A stretch of DNA of 64,000 bases from Chloroflexota bacterium (GCA_023389575.1 JAEWEG010000007.1:1-64000); one strand, 5' to 3'. Counted from the stretch's first letter, positions 34,672 to 44,133 are shown. The notes: generated by a model not told the origin, from the sequence alone. Numbers and translations: made by a program.

Positions 34672-37443
34672 TCAGGCGGGGAGCATGGCGTCGATCAGCC
34701 ATCCCTCGCCGGACCGCACGAAGACCAGGCGAGCGGTGGTGGCGCCGTCGGAACCGGTGCCTAGCTGACCGGTGGGGTCTTCCACCTCGACTGTGGCGAT
34801 GACCCGCCCGTCTTCCAGCTCCTGGACATCCCGGAGGGTGACCAACCGCAGCCAGGATTCCTCGGGAAGCGGTTCGGCGTCATCGATGGTTGACGCGAAG
34901 CTCTCGGGAACGCCGGCGGTGAACTCGATGGCGATGTAGTCCGGGGAGAAGAGCGACAGGCGTCGCATGGTGTCCATCGCGTTGGTGCAGGCCAGAAGCT
35001 GGTTGGTGGTTTCCGAGATGGCGTCCAGCGTGGCGTTGTCGACCGTCGTGTTGGCCACGGCGGGCAGGGATGTGGAGGCGACCTCTCCTTCCTGGGCGTG
35101 GGCTTCCAGTTGCTCTATCGTGGTTGGCTGGACGGTGCAGGCGGATGGTTCGAAGGCCTGGGAGGCACTCGTGAACCGGTCCTGCTCGCGCTGGATGTAG
35201 CTGAGCACGGCGGCGATTTCGTCGTCGGACAGCACATCGCCGAAGCCAGGCATCCCGGTTCCCTGCTTGCCGTTGCGAATCCAGTAGATGAGGTCTTCGA
35301 TGGAGTGGACCATGGTGTGTGGGGCGGAGAAGTCGGCGGGGGGAGGAATCATCCCCTCGCCGGCCGGTCCTTCCCCACGCAGTTCCGCGCCGTGGCAGGA
35401 GAGGCATTGCTGGAGGTAAATCTCCTCGCCGCGTTCGACCATGGCGATGTTCTCGCTGTCGATCGCGCCGGAGCGTCCGGCGTTGGCGAGAATCGGGTCG
35501 ATGCGGGCCTGGAAGAGGAGGATGCAGCCAAGCAGAAGCGCGGCGACACCAAGTCCCGCCGACTCCTTGCGGGTAATGCTCCGGCCCGATCGCCAGCCGA
35601 CGATGATTCCGGCGACGCCCGTGAGGACCAGGACGAGCCCCGTAAGCCCACCGAGCGTTTCGAAGCGCCAGGGGTCGCCGGGTACGTCCACATCGGGGGC
35701 GGTGTTCCCGACCGTGGCGGTGGTGGCTGTCGAGATCTGGGCGGCGCCTGGCTGGCGGATGATGACGGTCAGCTCCCAGTCGGCGGCGATCCCGATCTCA
35801 CTGCCGTGGTGTTCGAACGCATTGCCGGAGACGCGCGACAACTGGATCTCGCGGGTTCCAAGGTCTGAGCGGTCGGGAATGGTGAGGCGGAGCAGGACCT
35901 CGGTGTCGGCCGAGAGATCAGGGCCGCCGACTTCCACGCGGAAGTGGTTCACGCCGGCGATTCCCGGCGCGAGCAGCAGCGAGGCCGATGGGTCCGATTC
36001 ATCGAACGTGATGGTGACCTGGCGCGATTGCTCCACCATCACGTCCCGGGCGGGCTGAAGGCTGGTCATCTGGCCGACCGCGCCAAGCAGTACCAGCGCC
36101 AGGATGAATTCGCCGGTGACGGTCCAGCGGAGGCGAGAGGACCACACGCTGGTGATCTCGCCGCTTTCCCGTTGCTGGATGCGGCGCTCGATGACCATGA
36201 GGTTGATGGCGGCGAGGATGAGGATGACGGCCAAGGCGGCCAGCTTCACGATCAGGGCGCGTCCGTAACTGGTGCTCGTCAGCGCCGAGAGGTTCCCAAC
36301 CTGGAGCCAGCCGGCGTAGAAGCCGGTGACGCCGATGGTGGCCATGGCGATGAGCGACATCACCGAGAACCGGGGCAGGACGATCCGGAGCACGCGGCCG
36401 CGCTCGTCCGCGGACATCGGGCGGAGACCGGGCAGCAGGACGGCGACGAGCAGGGCGATTCCTCCGAACCAGACGGCCGAGGCGAAGAGGTGGGTGGCAT
36501 CGGCGACGATGGCGAAGGTTCGACCGCTGGGTTGGGCCGAGGCGTGGGCGATGAGGCTGAACGGGATGGTGACGCCGAGGGCGAGTCCCCAGGCGGCGAT
36601 GCCTTCGATCTGGCGACGCCTGGCGAACCACCAGCCGCATGCGGGAAGCACGAGCGCGAGGCAGATCAACAGTCCGACGCGCAGCAGCCAGAGCTTGCCG
36701 TAGCGCGTTTGCCCGAGGGTGTTGATCACCTTGTCCAGCGGTGAGCCATCGGTGAGGGTTCCGGCCTGGACCAGGAGCGCGTAGATCGACCCAAATGCGG
36801 CCAGGATGGCGGCGGCGAGGATGAATCGGTGGACCCGGCAAACGATCCGCCGGGCGTGGGGGCGAGCATCGCCGAGACCGGGCCGGATGACGGTATGCCA
36901 GACCGGCCATGCCGCCAAGAGGAGGGCGGCGCCGACCAGCGCGGCCCAGCGGGATGTGGTCTTCATCCATTGCGGCACGGAGTCGCCGTCGCTAGCTGTT
37001 CCGGGGATCACGATGGGCACGATATTGCTGTTCGAGCCAACGGTGAAGGTGATGTAGTTCTGGGCGGTGTGGCCGTCAGCCTCGGAGAGCGTGCGCCAGA
37101 GGACGGAGTAGGTGTCGTTCGGCAGGTTCTCGGGAAGGGTGAGCACCATGGTGAACCCATCCTCGCCGAACGCGAGCGTGACGTCTTCGACCTGCGCGCC
37201 CTGGCTGTCGAAGAGTTCGAGACGGCTGTACGACTGTTCCAGCGGCTCGGTGAAGGTGAGGGTGACCTCGGCGGGCGCCGAAGAGACGACCTCACCGGCG
37301 AGTGGGGTGCTGCTTTCGAGGGCGGCGTGGGCGGACGTGGTGGCGGGCGCGGCCAGGAGCAGCGCGAGCATGAGCAATCCCGCGAGGATGACTCGGTGCG
37401 CGCCATGGCGCGTCGCGCGACCAGCCGCGCGTGGGGCGGTCAT
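34672..37443 (-). CDS. CopC-CopD-cytochrome c-NTF2-like fusion protein (copper handling / membrane redox)
   Basis: A protein of 923 residues with four units. (1) Signal peptide and CopC domain (39-140): His39 would be the N-terminus after cleavage, with Asp123 and His125 in SEADGHTAQNY, matching the Cu(II) site of CopC. (2) CopD-like membrane domain (about 155-455, eight or more helices). (3) Beta domain (about 475-580) and two more helices. (4) Class I cytochrome c: CLSCH at 680-684, axial Met731 in GTGMPGFGD. A C-terminal NTF2/SnoaL-like part follows (about 800-923). The start ATG 37443 has GAGGAAAA upstream. It probably imports or oxidises copper, or delivers it to an oxidase. Confidence 0.85.
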   Translation of the reverse strand: MTAPRAAGRATRHGAHRVILAGLLMLALLLAAPATTSAHAALESSTPLAGEVVSSAPAEVTLTFTEPLEQSYSRLELFDSQGAQVEDVTLAFGEDGFTMVLTLPENLPNDTYSVLWRTLSEADGHTAQNYITFTVGSNSNIVPIVIPGTASDGDSVPQWMKTTSRWAALVGAALLLAAWPVWHTVIRPGLGDARPHARRIVCRVHRFILAAAILAAFGSIYALLVQAGTLTDGSPLDKVINTLGQTRYGKLWLLRVGLLICLALVLPACGWWFARRRQIEGIAAWGLALGVTIPFSLIAHASAQPSGRTFAIVADATHLFASAVWFGGIALLVAVLLPGLRPMSADERGRVLRIVLPRFSVMSLIAMATIGVTGFYAGWLQVGNLSALTSTSYGRALIVKLAALAVILILAAINLMVIERRIQQRESGEITSVWSSRLRWTVTGEFILALVLLGAVGQMTSLQPARDVMVEQSRQVTITFDESDPSASLLLAPGIAGVNHFRVEVGGPDLSADTEVLLRLTIPDRSDLGTREIQLSRVSGNAFEHHGSEIGIAADWELTVIIRQPGAAQISTATTATVGNTAPDVDVPGDPWRFETLGGLTGLVLVLTGVAGIIVGWRSGRSITRKESAGLGVAALLLGCILLFQARIDPILANAGRSGAIDSENIAMVERGEEIYLQQCLSCHGAELRGEGPAGEGMIPPPADFSAPHTMVHSIEDLIYWIRNGKQGTGMPGFGDVLSDDEIAAVLSYIQREQDRFTSASQAFEPSACTVQPTTIEQLEAHAQEGEVASTSLPAVANTTVDNATLDAISETTNQLLACTNAMDTMRRLSLFSPDYIAIEFTAGVPESFASTIDDAEPLPEESWLRLVTLRDVQELEDGRVIATVEVEDPTGQLGTGSDGATTARLVFVRSGEGWLIDAMLPA

Positions 37444-37457
37444 GGTGTTTTCCTCGA

Positions 37458-37487
37458 TGGGAAGGGCGCCAGGCGGCACCCTTCCCA
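37458..37487 (-). other. Hairpin between the accessory gene and the CopC-CopD fusion
   Basis: TGGGAAGGGCGCC (37458-37470) pairs with 37475-37487 over 12 of 13 bases, 4-base loop. It sits 39 bp after the preceding stop and 14 bp before the fusion-gene start on the minus strand, so it can act as an attenuator or an mRNA-stabilising element. Confidence 0.4.
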
Positions 37488-37526
37488 TCACGAATGGCCC
37501 GGATTCAGGGCCGGGATGAGGCGGCG

Positions 37527-38108
37527 TCAGGACGCGCGACGGCGCGAACCCCAGAGGGCGACCCCACCGGCGAGGACGGTAATAGCGGCAATCGGCATGG
37601 CCACGGTGATGGCGGTGTTGCTGGAATCGCCTTCCTCACCGGTGGATGGGAATTCGAGATCGGCGCGTGGGGCGACGGAATCGAAGCCCTCCGGGGAGGA
37701 GGTGAAGCTCTCGTCGACATCGACGCCGTCGATCTGGCCGAAGAATCGGAACGTGTAGTCCCCAGGCTCGGTCGGAATGAACACGGCCTGGTAGACGCCA
37801 TCCTCGCCCCAGGCGGGAACGAGGTCGAAGTCGCGGGACTGGTCGCCGAAGATGACCTGGGCCTGGAGGGTGTCGGCCAGGCCGGTGACGGGCTCTTCGC
37901 CGTTGAGGACTTCGACCCAGATGCCGTTGGTGTCGCCCTGGATGGCGGGCTCGTTGATGAAGCCGACGGTGAAGGTGTAGTCGCCGACGTCACGGTGTTC
38001 GTGGGCCAGGCCGGCCAGCGGCTGGGCGAGGAAGGCGAGGGCGAGCAGGAAGGCGCCGGCGAGAGCCACGATGCCGCGAGGCGTGTTGATACGCGCGGTG
38101 ATGTTCAT
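37527..38108 (-). CDS. Membrane-anchored beta protein of the copper operon
   Basis: A protein of 193 residues with an N-terminal signal sequence (IVALAGAFLLALAFLAQPLAGLA), a beta-sandwich of about 110 residues starting HEHRDVGDYTFTVGFINEPA and a C-terminal helix (AITVAMPIAAITVLAGGVAL) followed by RRRAS. The topology is an outside domain held by one helix. The mature N-terminus HEHRD carries two His residues that could bind copper. It is widely found near CopC/CopD genes, where its role is not settled. Confidence 0.7.
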   Translation of the reverse strand: MNITARINTPRGIVALAGAFLLALAFLAQPLAGLAHEHRDVGDYTFTVGFINEPAIQGDTNGIWVEVLNGEEPVTGLADTLQAQVIFGDQSRDFDLVPAWGEDGVYQAVFIPTEPGDYTFRFFGQIDGVDVDESFTSSPEGFDSVAPRADLEFPSTGEEGDSSNTAITVAMPIAAITVLAGGVALWGSRRRAS

Positions 38109-38191
38109 TGCGTTGTCCTTCTCGGGGCCGTGCGAGACGGCCGCCTGATGTCACGCGGGTGGAAACGGTGATTAGCCCGATGGGCGTCCAA

Positions 38192-38686
38192 TCAGGCGTG
38201 GCGTGGCGGAGGCGTCTCGATCCGGTTGGTCAAGGCGCGCGGGAGGCGCGGGGATGCCCAGGTGGGCCGTTGGGGGTTGAACAGGAGCAGGCCGGCGACG
38301 ATCAGCGCGAGCATCTGGATCGCGGACGTGTCGCTGATCGGGGAGGCGAGCTGGAGCATGACGGGGGTATCGGGCTCCGCGCCTGGATCCACGGTCGCAT
38401 CGGTCAGCACGCGCGCGTTGAGCGGCACCGAGAGCGGGGCGAACGGTGATGGGGTGAGACGCGCTGGCTGGTGGGCGGGTTCACCGTGGGTGTGCGGCGT
38501 GCCGCTGACGGCGTCGATCATGACCTGGAAGATGGTGTGGGTGTGGGACGAATCGGTTCCGGCGCGGTAGCTGACGGGCATCATGAGGGTGGCGAGCGCC
38601 AGCAGGCACAGGACGATATCCCGCCAGTGGGCGAGGATGCGGTGGAGGCTGGATTGGACGAGTGATGTGTCGGGTTGGTCCGGCAT
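38192..38686 (-). CDS. His-rich membrane protein, first gene of the copper operon
   Basis: A protein of 164 residues with two hydrophobic helices (DIVLCLLALATLMMPVSY; AIQMLALIVAGLLLFNPQ). Between them lie His-rich pieces (SSHTHTIFQ, GTPHTHGEPAHQ) that suggest metal binding. No known family. ATG 38686 has GGAGCG 7 bases upstream. Order on the minus strand: this gene, the anchored beta protein, then the CopC-CopD fusion. Confidence 0.6.
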   Translation of the reverse strand: MPDQPDTSLVQSSLHRILAHWRDIVLCLLALATLMMPVSYRAGTDSSHTHTIFQVMIDAVSGTPHTHGEPAHQPARLTPSPFAPLSVPLNARVLTDATVDPGAEPDTPVMLQLASPISDTSAIQMLALIVAGLLLFNPQRPTWASPRLPRALTNRIETPPPRHA

Positions 38687-38849
38687 CGCGCGTCGCTCCA
38701 GGTACTTCGCGATACCGGCCCCGGTGTCGCGAACGCGAGTCACTATCCATAGGATAGGACACATCTGATGGAATGGGCGGGTAGCCATCCTCGGATCGAA
38801 GGCGTTCCCTGGCACCAGGTCCAAGTCGGGCGTGTCGGTGGCGCGTTAC

Positions 38850-38892
38850 AAAGAAGAAACCGGTGGCGGGACTGCTCCCGGCCACCGGTTTC
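38850..38892 (-). terminator. Rho-independent terminator of the L,D-transpeptidase gene
   Basis: A perfect 12-bp stem (GAAACCGGTGGC at 38856-38867 with its complement 38881-38892) with an inner GGG/CCC pair. On the minus strand it is followed by a T-rich run (GTTTCTTCTTTG). It lies 26 bp after the transpeptidase stop. Confidence 0.85.
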
Positions 38893-38917
38893 CTGCGTGC
38901 TGGTTGTGGTCTGGCCG

Positions 38918-40132
38918 TTACCAGTGAATCTCGACGCGGGCGCCGAGCGGCGTGACTTCGTAGAGCCAGGCGGCGAGGTCTACCGGGACGTTGATGCAGC
39001 CGTGGCTCATCACCGATCCGAAGTTGTTGTGCCAGTACGCGCCGTGAATGGCATGGCCGACCGTGGTGAAGTACATCACCGACGGAACGTTGGAGACGTT
39101 GTAGTACTCCCCGCCCAGCACGCCTTCCATGTCCTGCGTGCCGTTCTTGAGGCTGATATGGAACGTTCCGGTGGGCGTATCGAACCCGGGGCGACCAGAG
39201 CTGATGTAGGTCTGCATGATGATCGTGTTGCCCTGGTAGACCTGCATGTACTGGGTGCTCAGGTTGATGTCGATCCACACCTCGCCAGCGCCGGGAACGT
39301 AGGCGCCAGTGGTGCCGGCGACGGGCGGCGGAGCAGGCGGGATGAAGAGTTCTTCGCTGTAGCTCGGGAGATCGCCCTGAGCGGCGCGGGACTGGTCGAG
39401 ACCGTATTTCTGGGCCAGAAGGCTGCCGACCGGTACGAGGTGGACGCCGTCGGTTTCGTTCACGGCCAACTGACCGCGCTCGAAGACCTGATAGGTGGTG
39501 TCGCCGGACGTGTAGGTCTCGGTGATCGGGAAGCCGAGGTAGCCCTCCTCGCCGGTTTCTTCCCAGAAGGCGCGGAAGTCGCCGCTGACAGTGTGGCCGG
39601 ACTGGGCAACGAAGCGCGAACCTCGCGCCGCGTCCTTCTCGCTCACGGGAAGCCAGGCCTGGGAGATGGCTAGGGCCTCGGCGGAGCTGGCGCTGGAACT
39701 GCTGGTGGACGACCAGCTCAGCGTGGAGCGCTGGACGTTGATGGGGCGAAGTTCCTCGCCGATGTCGCCGAAGTGAAAGTGCTGGCCGTTGGCGTCGCCT
39801 TCGGGCCAGTATTCGAAACGGGCGTACTGGAAGTACTGAACAACGTGCCCGTTTTCCAGCGTGATTTCGGGAGTGATGGGGTAGCCGAACGATGCCTGCT
39901 TGCCATTTTCGCGCCAGACATCCAGGAAGACCTGATCGAGCGTCTGCCCGGTTTCCTCGATGAAGACGGTGCGCGGCGCGGACCACGCCGAGGCGGGGGA
40001 CGCGAACGGCGCGAACATGGTCAGCAGCATGGCGAACGCGGCCATGACGAGCGCGATCGAGCCCAGGCGGAGCCGCGGCCCAACCATGGAGTTCGACATC
40101 ACTTCAGCGCGTGAAGCGGTACCGGCAATCAT
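38918..40132 (-). CDS. Secreted L,D-transpeptidase (YkuD) with N-terminal repeat domain
   Basis: A protein of 404 residues. Signal peptide (SIALVMAAFAMLLTMFAPFASPASA), then two FGYPI-type repeats (QASFGYPITPEITLENGHVV and YLGFPITETYTSGDTTYQVF) that likely hold the enzyme to the wall. The YkuD domain has HGAYWHNNFGSVMSHGCINV with the catalytic Cys at about 379 and the His of SHGC. Such enzymes form 3-3 crosslinks or attach proteins in peptidoglycan. The start is taken at ATG 40132 (GGGAGA upstream); ATG 40099 is an alternative. A terminator follows. Confidence 0.88.
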   Translation of the reverse strand: MIAGTASRAEVMSNSMVGPRLRLGSIALVMAAFAMLLTMFAPFASPASAWSAPRTVFIEETGQTLDQVFLDVWRENGKQASFGYPITPEITLENGHVVQYFQYARFEYWPEGDANGQHFHFGDIGEELRPINVQRSTLSWSSTSSSSASSAEALAISQAWLPVSEKDAARGSRFVAQSGHTVSGDFRAFWEETGEEGYLGFPITETYTSGDTTYQVFERGQLAVNETDGVHLVPVGSLLAQKYGLDQSRAAQGDLPSYSEELFIPPAPPPVAGTTGAYVPGAGEVWIDINLSTQYMQVYQGNTIIMQTYISSGRPGFDTPTGTFHISLKNGTQDMEGVLGGEYYNVSNVPSVMYFTTVGHAIHGAYWHNNFGSVMSHGCINVPVDLAAWLYEVTPLGARVEIHW

Positions 40133-40480
40133 TTCCGAGATTCTCCCATCCTACCCAGCATGTGATTCCGACCATCGTTCCCGCGTTGTCGAGTGCCTCC
40201 CAGGCGCGCATCTTTCACATGGCCTGCCATCGTGAAATTGCAGGTCGGGCGGCAGTGTCCGAGGCGGCGCGGGTTTCCCCTTGTCTGAGCGCCGCCACCC
40301 CGGCATCGTTGGCGGAACGGCGACGACTCCCTGCCTTTGTAAACGCGTCCTCGGCGAAACCGGTTTCCTTCTTCGAAGGATATGGCTCGCGTGTGCCCCA
40401 AGGGTACCCGGGAAAGGTTCCGGATACCTGTGTACGTACACTATATACTGCCGGGATGCCAGCATGCACCCTGAAAAGGG
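40133..40480. other. Intergenic region before the L,D-transpeptidase gene
   Basis: No coding frame is supported. An AT-richer patch holds the palindrome TGTACGTACA (near 40431-40440) next to CTATATACTG, a possible promoter/operator for the transpeptidase on the minus strand. The spacing to a -35 box is not clear enough to call. Confidence 0.4.
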
Positions 40481-41359
40481 CTACCCGATCGTGAGGTCGA
40501 GGCTGATATCCAGCGACGGAGCGGAGTGAGTCAACGCTCCACAGGAGATGAGGTCGACGCCGGTCTCGGTCAACGACGAAATCCGCTCAAGCGTGATGCC
40601 CCCGGATGCCTCGAGCAGGATACGCGAGTCGACCTGGTCGCGGCGAGTGACGGCTTCGGCGATCAGGTCGTTGTCCATGTTGTCGAGCATCACGATGTCC
40701 GCGCCGGCGGCCAGTGCCTGGTCCAGCTCGTCCAGGTTGGTGACCTCGATCTCAACCTTCAACGTGTGGGGCGCTGATTCGCGGGCGTTGCGAACCGCGG
40801 TGGCGATCCGGTCGGGCCCTCCGATGGCGGCGAGGTGGTTGTCCTTGATCAGGATGCCGTCGGCGAGGCCGAACCGATGGTTGTGGCCGCCGCCGTGCTG
40901 GACGGCGAGTTTTTCGAGGAGCCGCAGACCCGGAGTCGTCTTGCGGGTGTCGACCACGCGGGAGACGCCGCCTCTGGTTTCGGCGACGTAGCGGGCGGTG
41001 ATGGTGGCGACGCCGGAGAGGCGCTGCATCAGGTTGAGGGCGGTGCGCTCGGCGGTGAGGAGCGAGCGGGCATTGCCGCTGACGTTCGCCAGTGGCGTGA
41101 ACGCCTCGACCCGGTCGCCGTCGGCCACGAGGGGCTCGAACGTGGTGGAGGGGTCGACGCGGCTGAAGACGAAGGCCGCGACCTCCATGCCGGAGATGAC
41201 GCCTTCGGTCTTGGCGAGGATCGTGCCCGAGGCGGTGGCGCTGGCGGGCACCGTGGCGAGGGTGGTGATGTCGCCAGTCCCGATATCCTCGGCCAGGGCG
41301 AGATCGACGATGGCCTCCCAACCGCGGCGGTGGGTGGCGGATTGCTGTTCGAGCGGCAT
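40481..41359 (-). CDS. nadC: Nicotinate-nucleotide pyrophosphorylase (quinolinate phosphoribosyltransferase)
   Basis: A protein of 292 residues. NadC turns quinolinate and PRPP into nicotinate mononucleotide, CO2 and PPi in de novo NAD synthesis. Recognisable parts: LAEDIGTGDITT (about 20-31), ERTALNLMQRLSGVAT, the active-site DTRKTTPGLRLLEKLAVQHG, NHRFGLADGILIKDNHL, and the C-terminal barrel VEIEV, MLDNM and LEASGGI. It is the last of an operon M16 peptidase-GNAT-nadC with gaps of only 16 and 18 bp. Neither nadA nor nadB lies nearby. Confidence 0.95.
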   Translation of the reverse strand: MPLEQQSATHRRGWEAIVDLALAEDIGTGDITTLATVPASATASGTILAKTEGVISGMEVAAFVFSRVDPSTTFEPLVADGDRVEAFTPLANVSGNARSLLTAERTALNLMQRLSGVATITARYVAETRGGVSRVVDTRKTTPGLRLLEKLAVQHGGGHNHRFGLADGILIKDNHLAAIGGPDRIATAVRNARESAPHTLKVEIEVTNLDELDQALAAGADIVMLDNMDNDLIAEAVTRRDQVDSRILLEASGGITLERISSLTETGVDLISCGALTHSAPSLDISLDLTIG

Positions 41360-41377
41360 GCGGTCAGTCTCCGTTTA

Positions 41378-41908
41378 TCAGGAACGTGGGGTGTCGTCGA
41401 TGGGGTTGTGCTGGAGGGCGCCGGACGTGCCGCCCTTGAACTTCGCGCCGGGTGTGTGCCATCCAACCCGGAAGTGAACCTCGCCATCGGGTTGCACGCG
41501 CCGGCCGACCAGCTTGAAGCCGCAGGCCTTGAAGAAGGGGAGGATGTCCTCGGGCGTCTGGGCGGCCAGCGGTCGACGACCAGAGCGGCGCAGCGCATCC
41601 TGCAGCAGGGTCCGGCCAATGCCGTGGCGCCGTTCTCCCGGCAGCACGACGATGAAGGCGAGATCGTTGGCCATGCCATCCTTGCGGAGGCCGTAGGCGG
41701 CGACCATGATGCCGTCGCGGTAGCCGCCGAACACCTGGCCGTCGGGAAGGCTGGCGATCGTTTCCCGCATCGCGGTTTCACGCGGCTCCGTGCTGGAGCC
41801 GGTGACGATGGTGTCGACAAGTTCGCGCTCGGAGGGAGAGATCGGCCGAATCTCGAAGCCGGACGCGGGATCGATGAAGACCAGGTTGCCAGACGATTGT
41901 TCGCTCAT
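41378..41908 (-). CDS. GNAT family acetyltransferase
   Basis: A protein of 176 residues. The acetyl-CoA loop is VVLPGERRHGIGRTLLQDAL (Q/R-x-x-G-x-G/A pattern at GERRHGIG, about residues 104-111), and the fold ends with KACGFKLVGRRVQPDG. The start MSEQSSGN (ATG 41908) has AGGAGGA 8 bases upstream. It lies between the M16 peptidase and nadC genes of one operon. Substrate is not known. Confidence 0.8.
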   Translation of the reverse strand: MSEQSSGNLVFIDPASGFEIRPISPSERELVDTIVTGSSTEPRETAMRETIASLPDGQVFGGYRDGIMVAAYGLRKDGMANDLAFIVVLPGERRHGIGRTLLQDALRRSGRRPLAAQTPEDILPFFKACGFKLVGRRVQPDGEVHFRVGWHTPGAKFKGGTSGALQHNPIDDTPRS

Positions 41909-41924
41909 TGCCCGATCCTCCTGA

Positions 41925-43316
41925 TTAGCGGAACGCCAGCAGGTCGGCGAAGGCCTCGTCGTTGTTGTACGGGCCGATGAGAGTGAGGTTGAGGCGGTCG
42001 CTCCGGAGAATCTCGGCGGCGACTTCCTGGACATCCTCGATGGTGACGGCGTCGATGAGTTCCATCACGTCCTCGGGCGACTTGATCTCGCCGTAGGTGG
42101 CTTCCTGGCTGCCGATCCACGAGGCAACCGACCGGCTGTCCTCCAGGCCCATCAGCAGGCGGCCCTTGCGGAGGGTCTTGCTGTTCTCAAGCTCTTCGGC
42201 GGGAACCGGGATGTCGCGGATCTTCTGAAGTTCCCCAATGATGGCTTCGATGGTCTCTTCGACCCGCTCGATGTCGGTCCCGGCGTAGACGACACCCTGA
42301 CCGACGTCCTCGTAGCCCCGGAAGTAGCCATAGACCGAGTAGACGAGACCGCGCTTCTCACGGATTTCCTGGAAGAGGCGGGAACTCATGCCGGCGGAGA
42401 GGATGGCCTCGATGGTGGACTGCGCGAACCGGCGCGGATCGTGATAGGAGAGGGCTGGGAACCCGACGCAGAGATGGGCCTGTTCCGTCTCCCGGTTGAT
42501 GACCTGCACGCGCTGGGCATCCTGGCTGACGGTGACCGGCGTGTAGCGGTCGACCTCGCCGGTGGCGGTAAGGTCGCCGAAGAAACGTTCGGTGAGTTCG
42601 ACGACGGCTTCGTGCTGGATATCGCCGCCGGCCGCGACGATCAGGCGATCGGGACTGTAGTTGCGTTGCCAGAAGCTGACCATGGCGTCGCGGTCGATGT
42701 TGGCGACGGTTTCCTCGCTCCCCGCGATTTCACGGCCGACCGGGTCCAGTCCCCAGATGAGCTGGTCGATGAGGTCGTGGACGAGGTCTTCGGGGATGTC
42801 CTGGACGGAGCGGATCTCCTCGAAGATGACCTTGCGCTCCTTGTCGAGTTCCGTGGCGTCGAAGGTGGAGTTGCGGAGCATGTCGGCGAGGACATCGAAG
42901 GCGAGTTCGAAGTGGGTGCTGGGGACCTTGCACCAGTAGGAGGTGGACTCGCGGCCGGTGGCGGCGTTGAGCATGCCGCCGACGCTCTCGATCTCCTCGG
43001 AGATGGTCATCGGATCGGGGCGCCGTTCGGTGCCCTTGAAGAGCATGTGCTCGAGGAAGTGGGAGACACCGGCGATGGGTTCGGGCTCGTAGCGGGACCC
43101 GATGTTGTAATAGAAGATGAGGCTGGCGGAGCGGACGCCGGTCATGGGGCCGGTGACCACGCGCACGCCGTTCGCCAGGGTGGACTTGTGGTAGGGCGAG
43201 CCAGTGGCTTCGCTCGCGCCGCCCGCCGTCGCCGTGGATGCCATGGATCGGGCGCGTGGCGCCATGGGGGGCATCAACAGGCCCAGTTCCGTCAACCGAT
43301 TTCCGCGTTGTTGCAA
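41925..43316 (-). CDS. M16 family zinc peptidase (insulinase type)
   Basis: A protein of 463 residues, close to processing-peptidase subunits. The inverted zinc motif is HFLEHMLFKGT (HxxEH, about 86-90), with the downstream Glu in EEIRSVQDIPED. The second half has the structural R/Y pair (SSRLFQEIREKRGLVYSVYG). The start is a TTG at 43316, favoured by GAGGTG six bases upstream; the ATG for MPPMAPR lacks one. First gene of the operon with the GNAT and nadC genes. It may act on peptides in the cytoplasm. Confidence 0.88.
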   Translation of the reverse strand: MQQRGNRLTELGLLMPPMAPRARSMASTATAGGASEATGSPYHKSTLANGVRVVTGPMTGVRSASLIFYYNIGSRYEPEPIAGVSHFLEHMLFKGTERRPDPMTISEEIESVGGMLNAATGRESTSYWCKVPSTHFELAFDVLADMLRNSTFDATELDKERKVIFEEIRSVQDIPEDLVHDLIDQLIWGLDPVGREIAGSEETVANIDRDAMVSFWQRNYSPDRLIVAAGGDIQHEAVVELTERFFGDLTATGEVDRYTPVTVSQDAQRVQVINRETEQAHLCVGFPALSYHDPRRFAQSTIEAILSAGMSSRLFQEIREKRGLVYSVYGYFRGYEDVGQGVVYAGTDIERVEETIEAIIGELQKIRDIPVPAEELENSKTLRKGRLLMGLEDSRSVASWIGSQEATYGEIKSPEDVMELIDAVTIEDVQEVAAEILRSDRLNLTLIGPYNNDEAFADLLAFR

Positions 43317-43449
43317 GAGTCACCTCATCAGTCCGTCGCCAGTCAATTCGGGGAACGATAGCCGGTATCGGGTTACCCGCGCTAGCGTGCTGGCTGGACA
43401 GGTGGGCGGTATCGACGCCGGTGGCGGGGAAATGAGGCGCAGAGCGACG

Positions 43450-43483
43450 AAATCCCGGCCAGGGCGTTCGCCGGGCCGGGATT
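43450..43483 (-). terminator. Hairpin, likely terminator of the DUF805 gene
   Basis: AATCCCGGCC (43451-43460) pairs perfectly with GGCCGGGATT (43474-43483), 13-base loop, 18 bp after the DUF805 stop. Only a weak T-run follows on the minus strand. Confidence 0.55.
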
Positions 43484-43501
43484 CGCGGTCGAGTGTTGGA
43501 G

Positions 43502-43891
43502 CTAGATCGGGTCGCCGTACTCGTTCGGGGTCTGGCTGCCGGCGAGGAAGCCGACTTCGATGAGCAGCCAGAGGCCCACGAAGGGAATGAAGGCGATGAG
43601 CATGAACCAGCCCGAGCGACCCCGGTCGTGGAGGCGCTTCACGGTTGTCGCCAGACCGGCGAAGGTCGAGAAGGCATAGATCGCGATGCCGATGAGAGCG
43701 AAGACGAATCCGGCCGCGCCTCCCTCCCCGGCAAGGGCGAAGAGGATGGCGGCGACGACATTCACCCCGGCCAGCGCGAGACCGCGCAACCAGTACGACT
43801 GGCGGCCGATGCGGCCTTCGAAGCTCACGAGATCCGCGAGTCGATCCTTGAACGTCTCGGGTTGGGATGGGTAGGCGTATTGAGCGGTCAT
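43502..43891 (-). CDS. DUF805 inner-membrane protein
   Basis: A protein of 129 residues. The DUF805 pattern is visible: FEGRIGRQSYWLRGLAL near the start, then TTVKRLHDRGRSGWFMLI, with four transmembrane helices. Members such as E. coli YhaH have no firm role. The start MTAQYAYPS (ATG 43891) has AAAGGA upstream; the open frame upstream to 44149 is antisense to the LapA region and not protein-like. Confidence 0.88.
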   Translation of the reverse strand: MTAQYAYPSQPETFKDRLADLVSFEGRIGRQSYWLRGLALAGVNVVAAILFALAGEGGAAGFVFALIGIAIYAFSTFAGLATTVKRLHDRGRSGWFMLIAFIPFVGLWLLIEVGFLAGSQTPNEYGDPI

Positions 43892-44133
43892 GGTTGTGTG
43901 TCCTTTACCGAACGAGAAATCGAAATGGTCATGAGGGCGCGACCAGCCATGGATCCACTGCCTGGGCATGGATCGTGAGCATTGTCCGTGGGCCAGGTTG
44001 GTGATACCGCGCGCGTGTTCACCGTCCCGTGGTCTGCCCTCGTATCGAGGTGTTCCGGATACAAGACGCCGGCTGGCGCCAAATGGTTGCACGCCGGTGG
44101 AGCGGGGCGTTCGGGTGTGCGACACTCCCGCGA

